Shown: piece after piece, positions 59,314 through 64,000 of the stretch
Position numbering within the stretch: the stretch's first letter is position 1
Layout: the number at the start of each line of letters is the position of its first letter
Assembly (NCBI GenBank): GCA_023416995.1
Contig: JAEZGI010000057.1
Location: 124,001 to 188,000, forward strand
DNA: 64,000 nucleotides
Direction of reading: 5' to 3'
Source of the DNA: Bacteroidota bacterium
GTDB taxonomy: Bacteria > Bacteroidota > Bacteroidia > Chitinophagales > Chitinophagaceae
The notes under the pieces: generated by a model
Databases searched by the model: none
The model's input: only the letters and a program-made list of their open reading frames with translations
Told to the model about the DNA's origin: nothing
Made by a program: the position numbers and the translations under genes

Positions 59314-60561
59314 TTAAAGTGCGCGATCAAAATTCATGTAGGGTAGTGACATGGTAAAGGTTGTTCCTTTGTTGAGTTCACTCTCAACAAAGATATTTCC
59401 GCCGAGCAGATCGAGGTATCTTTTTACTATGTGCAAACCAAGACCACTGCCCTGGATGTTCGTGGCATTTGCTCCCCTGAAAAAGCTACTGAAAAGTTGT
59501 TGCTGGTCCACCGCTGCAATTCCTATCCCCTCGTCGGCAACACTGATTCGTAGCTTATCGTTATCGCGCGTTACAGAAAGTTTCACAGTACTATTTTCAG
59601 GTGAAAATTTCAAAGCATTACTTAACAGGTTTATAAGGATATTCTTTATAAGGTTCTTATCTGTAACAAACTCACCCACAGTTTCGCCGGTGATATTAAT
59701 CTGCTGGCCAGATTTGGCCATACCCGTTACGCCGTCTACTGACTCAGATATTATATCCGCCAGGGTTACCAGTTCAGGTTTAGCCTGTATACGGCCCTCT
59801 TCGAGTTTGCCAAGCGAGAGAAAATCTTCAAGTATATCGTTCAGGTGTTTTACCGAGTCTTTAATACGTTTTATGTGCCTGTCTCTTTTATCCTGGTCCT
59901 CAGCAGCCTGGTATTTACCGATCAAAGCGGCTGATGACAGCACAGTGCTTAATGGCGTCCTGAATTCATGTGAAGCCAGCGAAACAAAACTGCTTTTGAT
60001 CTCGTTTAATTGTTTCTCTTTTTCAAGTGCATTGTTCAGTTCGGCCTGGGATTCTTCCAGCTTCTGTAATGCTTCCTTCAGTATCTGTGTGCGTTCTTCT
60101 ACCTTTTCCTCAAGCTCTGCATTGAGTTGTTGCATTTCGATGGCCATCTTCTCCAACTGTTGCTGTTGGGCCAGTACATCCATCTCCATGAGTTTTCTTT
60201 TTGTTATATCTACAACAAAAGCGATAACAAATAATTCACTATCGCGTGTGTAGAAACCCAGGCTTACTTCAACAGGTAAATCTGTATTATCTTTTTTTCT
60301 TGCATGCAAATCACGACCATGTCCCATCACGCGGTTTTCGGGATGGGCATAAAACGATTTGCGCAAGTCAGCATGATGATGCTTGTATTTTATTGGAACA
60401 AGGGTTTCAATAGGTTTACCGATCAGCTCGGTTGCATCGTAACCAAACATACGTTGCCCCGCGGGATTGATGAGCACAATATTGCCTTCACCATTGGTTA
60501 AAATAATGCCTTCAGTGGCGTGTTCAAATAAAGAGGTGAGATGACTTGTATCTGCGTTCAT
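59314..60561 (-). CDS. PAS-domain sensor histidine kinase
   Basis: 415 residues, no membrane helix, so it senses a cytoplasmic signal. PAS at about 8-118, a coiled coil at 122-188, HisKA with SHEFRTP and phospho-acceptor His198, and HATPase with NILINLLSNALKF (N box), VADEGIGIA (G1) and GSGLGLHIVKRY (G2). In the PAS domain, His63 and Arg83 are spaced as the haem ligand His200 and Arg220 of FixL, though non-haem PAS domains can look similar. It would phosphorylate the receiver-Crp protein encoded next. Confidence 0.92.
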   Translation of the reverse strand: MNADTSHLTSLFEHATEGIILTNGEGNIVLINPAGQRMFGYDATELIGKPIETLVPIKYKHHHADLRKSFYAHPENRVMGHGRDLHARKKDNTDLPVEVSLGFYTRDSELFVIAFVVDITKRKLMEMDVLAQQQQLEKMAIEMQQLNAELEEKVEERTQILKEALQKLEESQAELNNALEKEKQLNEIKSSFVSLASHEFRTPLSTVLSSAALIGKYQAAEDQDKRDRHIKRIKDSVKHLNDILEDFLSLGKLEEGRIQAKPELVTLADIISESVDGVTGMAKSGQQINITGETVGEFVTDKNLIKNILINLLSNALKFSPENSTVKLSVTRDNDKLRISVADEGIGIAAVDQQQLFSSFFRGANATNIQGSGLGLHIVKRYLDLLGGNIFVESELNKGTTFTMSLPYMNFDRAL

Positions 60562-60643
60562 CAGAATATTTTCGACCAGTCAAATTACGGAAATTCCTAC
60601 ATGGAAATCAGGAAGGGTAACTGTAACATGAATTAAATTCAGT

Positions 60644-61417
60644 TTAACCCATGTGGCTGGTTGGTTCTACTCCCAGACAAGCCTTTTCCATCATTGATGC
60701 TTTTGGAAAAAGTACACGGTTTTCGAGGTACAATAACTGCTCCAGGTTATAATGAACATCAGCCAGTTTTGCAAAACATACTTTGTGAGTAAGACAGGAT
60801 CCGGGAGGAGGAATAAAATTGTTTGTCAGTTCAGACACTTCCTGTAACAAATGGTTTAAATACCTGTGTTCCACATCAAGAAGATTTGCAACAGGTTTCT
60901 TTAAGGTACGAACCAAAAGACCTGCGTAAGACTCTTTCTTTTCGTATGCATTTGCAAGCTGTTTGATATACGGAAATATGACCGTTTCCTTTTGTGAAAT
61001 ATGATTTTCGGTTTCGGTGCAAAGTCTTACTGTCAGCTCACTGAGTGAAGCCAGTATCGGATATTTATTCCCATGCGTCCGTTCCAGGTGGCCGGCATAT
61101 TCTACTGCGATGGGCAAAGACTGCCGAAGATATTTATGGTGAACGTTGTTGATGAAGTCTATCAGAAAATGACAACTCCAGTCATCATACATAAATGTTC
61201 CTCGAAAGGGCGATGGCGCTGTTACTTTTTTAATTTCTTCCTGCACGAGTGTATGATCCAATGATTGAATCCGGCAAACATCTTCAAGAGGCAGGTTTCC
61301 TCCACAACAGAAGCTTATACCGTATCTGCGAAAAACATCGGCTACACGATAATCACTAACCACCAGTTGGTTCACGGTGGTCTGTCCATACACAACATCT
61401 TTATCGTTCTGCTTCAT
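60644..61417 (-). CDS. ric: Iron-sulfur cluster repair di-iron protein (Ric/YtfE/ScdA)
   Basis: 257 residues from the ATG at 61417 (open from a TTG at 61438). An N-terminal ScdA_N domain with GISFCCGG (Cys37, Cys38) precedes a hemerythrin-like domain with His/Glu ligands (HFLIDFINNVHHKYL, HLERTHGNKYPIL, TENHISQKETVIFPYI, DVEHRYLNHLL, DVHYNLEQLLYLENRVLFP). It repairs Fe-S clusters hurt by NO or oxidants. It is the first gene of the operon with the kinase and the receiver-Crp regulator, which points to control by NO or O2. Confidence 0.93.
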   Translation of the reverse strand: MKQNDKDVVYGQTTVNQLVVSDYRVADVFRRYGISFCCGGNLPLEDVCRIQSLDHTLVQEEIKKVTAPSPFRGTFMYDDWSCHFLIDFINNVHHKYLRQSLPIAVEYAGHLERTHGNKYPILASLSELTVRLCTETENHISQKETVIFPYIKQLANAYEKKESYAGLLVRTLKKPVANLLDVEHRYLNHLLQEVSELTNNFIPPPGSCLTHKVCFAKLADVHYNLEQLLYLENRVLFPKASMMEKACLGVEPTSHMG

Positions 61418-61467
61418 CAAGGGAGTTTTAGCCGGCAAATCTGTAGAATAATGTTGTCGTCCTGGCT

Positions 61468-61482
61468 GACATTTATCATGTC
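61468..61482. promoter_or_regulatory. Inverted repeat in the ric / outer-membrane protein promoter region
   Basis: GACAT-N5-ATGTC lies in the 122-base gap between the divergent ric and outer-membrane-protein genes. Spacing and symmetry suit a Crp/Fnr-type dimer, and the receiver-Crp regulator of the same operon is the obvious candidate. A further TGACAT half-site follows at 61489. Not proven. Confidence 0.4.
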
Positions 61483-61539
61483 GGCATATGACATTGAAAC
61501 TGTTGGCGGCATAATTTTTATGGTTATCACTTAACTAAA

Positions 61540-62154
61540 ATGCAGAATATGAAACGAGTAGTACTTTTTGTAGTGGTGTTGCTGGCTGGCTTTGCAGGCA
61601 CTGCGCATGCGCAGATTCAACGCGGTAACATAATGGTTGGTGCAAACCTTGGTAACATCAATCTCGATCTTGATGGCAGCGGGCTTTTTACTTTTAACAT
61701 CAATCCAAAGATTGCCTGGTTCATTCGGGACAACCTTGCCGTGGGTGGGTTTCTTTCAGGTGGCATTCAGACTGCTAAAGGGCAGGGCACAAACGTAATG
61801 TATGGCGTAGGCGCACTGGGCAGGTATTATCTTGGTCCAACTCCTGCAAACGGTGCAACCGACTTTATTCGCAGCTCAAGATTTTTTGTAGAAGGAACGG
61901 TGGGTATCCAGGGTGATAATCCCGCAGTGGGGAACAATACTAACGGTCTTGGACTTGGCATCGGACCAGGATGGACCTATTTCCTGACTCCGAACATTGG
62001 GCTCGAGGGTCTCGTGAAATATAACGGCATAGTCGGTTTTGGCAGCCGTCCAACCTCAAATAACCTGAATGTAGAGGTGGGATTCCAGATTTATTTATCG
62101 TCTGCAAGAGCAAGGGCCATTCGCAACCAGGTGGAAAGTGACATCAGGAGATAA
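61540..62154 (+). CDS. Outer-membrane beta-barrel-like protein
   Basis: 204 residues with a signal peptide ending in AHAQ. Alternating hydrophobic strands with Gly and aromatic residues follow (IMVGANLGNINLDLD, FVEGTVGIQG, IGPGWTYFLTPNIGLEGLVKY, LNVEVGFQIYL), typical of small OmpW/OmpA-type barrels of eight strands. The C-terminus has a short charged tail after the last strand. It may start at 61549 instead. It is divergent from ric and may be coregulated. Confidence 0.8.
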   Translation: MQNMKRVVLFVVVLLAGFAGTAHAQIQRGNIMVGANLGNINLDLDGSGLFTFNINPKIAWFIRDNLAVGGFLSGGIQTAKGQGTNVMYGVGALGRYYLGPTPANGATDFIRSSRFFVEGTVGIQGDNPAVGNNTNGLGLGIGPGWTYFLTPNIGLEGLVKYNGIVGFGSRPTSNNLNVEVGFQIYLSSARARAIRNQVESDIRR

Positions 62155-62229
62155 GATGGCATAGCTTTTTTATCCCGGGATGTTATACCAGGCCCTCAAC
62201 TTACATTATAGACTTCTAAATATTTATTT

Positions 62230-63381
62230 ATGCTAGCAATGACTTATCGCGGCCCGTGCCGTGTTCGCGTTGAACAAAAACCTGACCCCGAAATACTTCA
62301 TCCCAGTGATGCAATAGTGCGGGTAACCAGATCATGTATCTGCGGATCCGATATTCATCTTTACAATGGCCTGGTGCCGGATACCCGTGTGGGCAGTACT
62401 TTTGGACACGAGTTCACAGGTGTGGTAGTAGATGTGGGCTCAGCTGTTCAAAAACTTAAGGTTGGTGACCATGTATTGGTGCCATTCAATATTGCATGCG
62501 GAAAATGTTCGTTTTGTAAACAAGGTCTTTTTGGAAATTGCCACGAATCGAATCCTGAAGCAACCGCAGTGGGCGGCATATTTGGATACTCACATACTGC
62601 CGGTGGGTATGATGGTGGTCAGGCCGAGTATGTTCGCGTGCCATATGCAGATGTTGGCCCGACAGTAATTCCCTCCGATATGGATCCCGATGATGCTGTA
62701 TTATTGACCGATGTGGTGCCAACAGGCTACCAGGCAGCAGAAATGGGTGGTATTAAAAAGGGCGATACCGTGCTGGTGTTTGGTGCAGGACCGGTTGGTA
62801 TTATGGCCGCACGTTGTGCCTGGTTATTTGGTGCGGGCCGGGTTATTGTAGTGGATCATGTAGAATATCGTCTTGATTTTGCAAGAAAATATTGCCCATG
62901 TGAAGCTTACAACTTCCGGTCGATGGGTGACCCGATCGTCTTTCTGAAAAAGCTCACTGACTGGTACGGTGCTGATGTTTGTATCGATGCTGTCGGGGCG
63001 GATGCTGCAGGTAATGCAGTAGCTTCCATTACCGGCAAAACGCTGCTGATGCAGGGTGGTGCACCAACTGCATTACACTGGGCAATTAACTCAGTAAAAA
63101 AAGGTGGTATTCTTTCAGTGGTTGGTGTTTATGGTCCCATTGGAACCATGGTGCCTTTTGGGAACATTGTTAACAAGGGAATAACCATCAGGGCCAACCA
63201 GGCATCTGTTAAACGATTATTGCCGCGTTTAATTGAACATGTACAGTCTGGTGTATTGAATCCAAAAGAACTTATTACGCACAGACTTCCGCTTGAGGAA
63301 ATATCCGATGCTTACCGCATGTTTGTTGCTAAACTTGATAATTGCATTAAACCAGTGTTGCTGCCTTCAGCAAGACCATAA
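62230..63381 (+). CDS. Zinc-dependent alcohol dehydrogenase
   Basis: 383 residues of the medium-chain dehydrogenase family, glutathione-dependent formaldehyde dehydrogenase-like branch. Catalytic zinc ligands Cys38 (SCICGSDIH) and His60-Glu61 (TFGHEFTG); structural zinc Cys90, 93, 96, 104 (ACGKCSFCKQGLFGNC). The NAD-binding GxGPVG motif is VLVFGAGPVGIMAAR. It oxidises an alcohol or formaldehyde adduct with NAD. The following small gene is 12 bases downstream. Confidence 0.92.
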   Translation: MLAMTYRGPCRVRVEQKPDPEILHPSDAIVRVTRSCICGSDIHLYNGLVPDTRVGSTFGHEFTGVVVDVGSAVQKLKVGDHVLVPFNIACGKCSFCKQGLFGNCHESNPEATAVGGIFGYSHTAGGYDGGQAEYVRVPYADVGPTVIPSDMDPDDAVLLTDVVPTGYQAAEMGGIKKGDTVLVFGAGPVGIMAARCAWLFGAGRVIVVDHVEYRLDFARKYCPCEAYNFRSMGDPIVFLKKLTDWYGADVCIDAVGADAAGNAVASITGKTLLMQGGAPTALHWAINSVKKGGILSVVGVYGPIGTMVPFGNIVNKGITIRANQASVKRLLPRLIEHVQSGVLNPKELITHRLPLEEISDAYRMFVAKLDNCIKPVLLPSARP

Positions 63382-63393
63382 AAGCTACAACTC

Positions 63394-63888
63394 ATGGAAA
63401 AGAAAATAAATCCAACAGAAGTGCCCGGATGGGGAATAGATGCAGACCCGGAAAATGAACCGACTTACCCGATGAAAAATTATACGGGTGACGATCATAA
63501 GAGACTGGATTATGAACGCGAGCCGCAACAGCCGGTTACGGTAGAAGTTTATCATTCCAATGAAAGACCCGGTCTCACGCGGGTGTTCGGAACATCCGTG
63601 CCACCGTCAGGTTTCAGTGGCAAGATGCGTAAACATGCATTTAAATACAGTGAAAATCATTATGGACACTGGCTCACATTGATGATGGCAGACAGGGTAC
63701 AGGTGATCGAAGCTTTTATTGCAGACATCAAACGCGGATACATACCAAACATTCTGGCCGAACGTGGATTTGGCGCAGACTGGAAATATGACCGTAAAAA
63801 AACTGCGATCAAAATTGGTGTCGCAGCTTTATCGGTAACGCTGTTGATTGTTTTACTAAAGAATAAAAAGAAACTAAAACGCGGATAG
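63394..63888 (+). CDS. Hypothetical protein with C-terminal membrane helix
   Basis: 164 residues. The N-terminal part is acidic and Pro-rich (VPGWGIDADPENEPTYPMK), the middle has SGFSGKMRKHAFKYSENHYGHWL, and the end has a single membrane helix (IKIGVAALSVTLLIVLLK) with a basic tail, so it is probably anchored to the inner membrane with the bulk in the cytoplasm. Such proteins are often found beside zinc alcohol dehydrogenases in Bacteroidota, as here; the function is unknown. A terminator follows. Confidence 0.75.
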   Translation: MEKKINPTEVPGWGIDADPENEPTYPMKNYTGDDHKRLDYEREPQQPVTVEVYHSNERPGLTRVFGTSVPPSGFSGKMRKHAFKYSENHYGHWLTLMMADRVQVIEAFIADIKRGYIPNILAERGFGADWKYDRKKTAIKIGVAALSVTLLIVLLKNKKKLKRG

Positions 63889-63896
63889 TCTTATAC

Positions 63897-63939
63897 GCAA
63901 ATGGTACAGATTCGCCTGTATCATTTGCCTTTTGTTTTT
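63897..63939 (+). terminator. Intrinsic terminator after the alcohol dehydrogenase operon
   Basis: Arms GCAAATGGTACAG (63897-63909) and CTGTATCATTTGC (63916-63928), 13 bp with one G-U pair, 6-base loop, then a T-rich run (CTTTTGTTTTTC). Confidence 0.85.
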
Positions 63940-63998
63940 CGTTCGTTTACCTGCTCGCTGACCAGTGTAGACTGCAACGGGATTGTGGCCGTTACCAC
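63921..63998 (-). CDS. Possible C-terminal end of a leftward gene
   Basis: On the minus strand a frame runs in from the window edge for about 25 codons (ending LQSTLVSEQVNERKTKGK) and stops within the terminator hairpin at 63921. The short length prevents any family call, and another minus-strand frame is also open here. Confidence 0.3.
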   Translation of the reverse strand: MVTATIPLQSTLVSEQVNERKTKGK

Positions 63999-64000
63999 AC

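Noticed and set aside
59351..60253. 300-codon open frame on the + strand
   Set aside because: It is exactly antisense to the histidine kinase, Ser/Leu-rich and like no known family; the minus-strand frame has all kinase motifs.
61265..61534. 89-codon + strand frame over the ric start
   Set aside because: It lies mostly antisense to ric, which has full hemerythrin and ScdA_N motifs.

Overview
The window comes from a chromosome of a Bacteroidota bacterium, most likely a member of the Chitinophagaceae or a close relative. The evidence is a SusC/SusD pair inside a polysaccharide-utilisation locus, Cys-lipoproteins of the AC[KR]K type, a Suf Fe-S operon with an Rrf2 regulator, few Shine-Dalgarno sites, and family content typical of that phylum (DUF4466, BNR-4, Crp/Fnr without obvious cAMP dependence). 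No rRNA, tRNA, insertion sequence, phage or CRISPR array was seen.

Layout. (1) 1-1.8 kb: end of a suf operon (sufS end, sufE, DUF59/sufT, Rrf2 regulator, a small conserved protein). (2) 2.0-16.4 kb: a surface-polysaccharide (O-antigen-like) locus with several glycosyltransferases, a 1808-residue protein that joins a WbdD-like methyltransferase-kinase module, a coiled coil and three glycosyltransferase domains, an RgpF-like protein, a GT4-GT2 fusion, a Wzm/Wzt ABC exporter and an O-antigen ligase. (3) 16.5-18.4 kb: an SF1 helicase. (4) 18.5-38.7 kb: a polysaccharide-utilisation locus with two LacI regulators, GH88, two heparinase II/III-like lyases, a BNR-4 propeller, a PL8 lyase, SusC, SusD, two small lipoproteins, and an alginate-lyase plus beta-helix fusion. 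It contains many uronate-cleaving enzymes and no sulfatase, so the substrate is probably a non-sulfated uronic-acid polymer. (5) 38.7-40.9 kb: an mhqO/mhqD-like quinone-detoxification pair with a Crp/Fnr regulator. (6) 41.0-43.8 kb: a TPP riboswitch with its own terminator in front of four tightly packed genes (methyltransferase, AIR-synthase/HypE-like, ThiE-like, Trm112-like). None is a standard thiamine gene, which makes this the best candidate for an undescribed pathway. (7) 44-47 kb: manganese catalase, a DsbA-like protein, an MFS exporter. (8) 47-52 kb: anmK and the 5-oxoprolinase genes pxpA, pxpB, pxpC, with an Nramp-related transporter that lacks the metal-binding motifs. (9) 52-58.3 kb: DUF748 protein, M28 and M19 peptidases, RidA, DeoR regulator, MmcQ/YjbR. 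(10) 58.3-63.9 kb: an operon of Ric (Fe-S repair), a PAS histidine kinase and a receiver-Crp response regulator, then an outer-membrane protein, a zinc alcohol dehydrogenase and a membrane-anchored hypothetical.

How parts work together. The polysaccharide locus has the parts of an ABC-transporter-dependent pathway: synthesis and possible end-capping in one large protein, export by Wzm/Wzt, transfer by the ligase. In the utilisation locus, two regulatory regions (near 22.1 and 30.06 kb) carry the same pair of LacI-type operators at the same 33-bp spacing in inverted orientation. This links lacI2-GH88 and the lyase genes with susCD under one regulator. The stress region couples a possible O2/NO-sensing kinase to Fe-S repair.

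Start codons were moved from the longest open frame to an internal ATG wherever homology or a signal peptide favoured it. All functional names rest on sequence recognition by eye; no database search was run.
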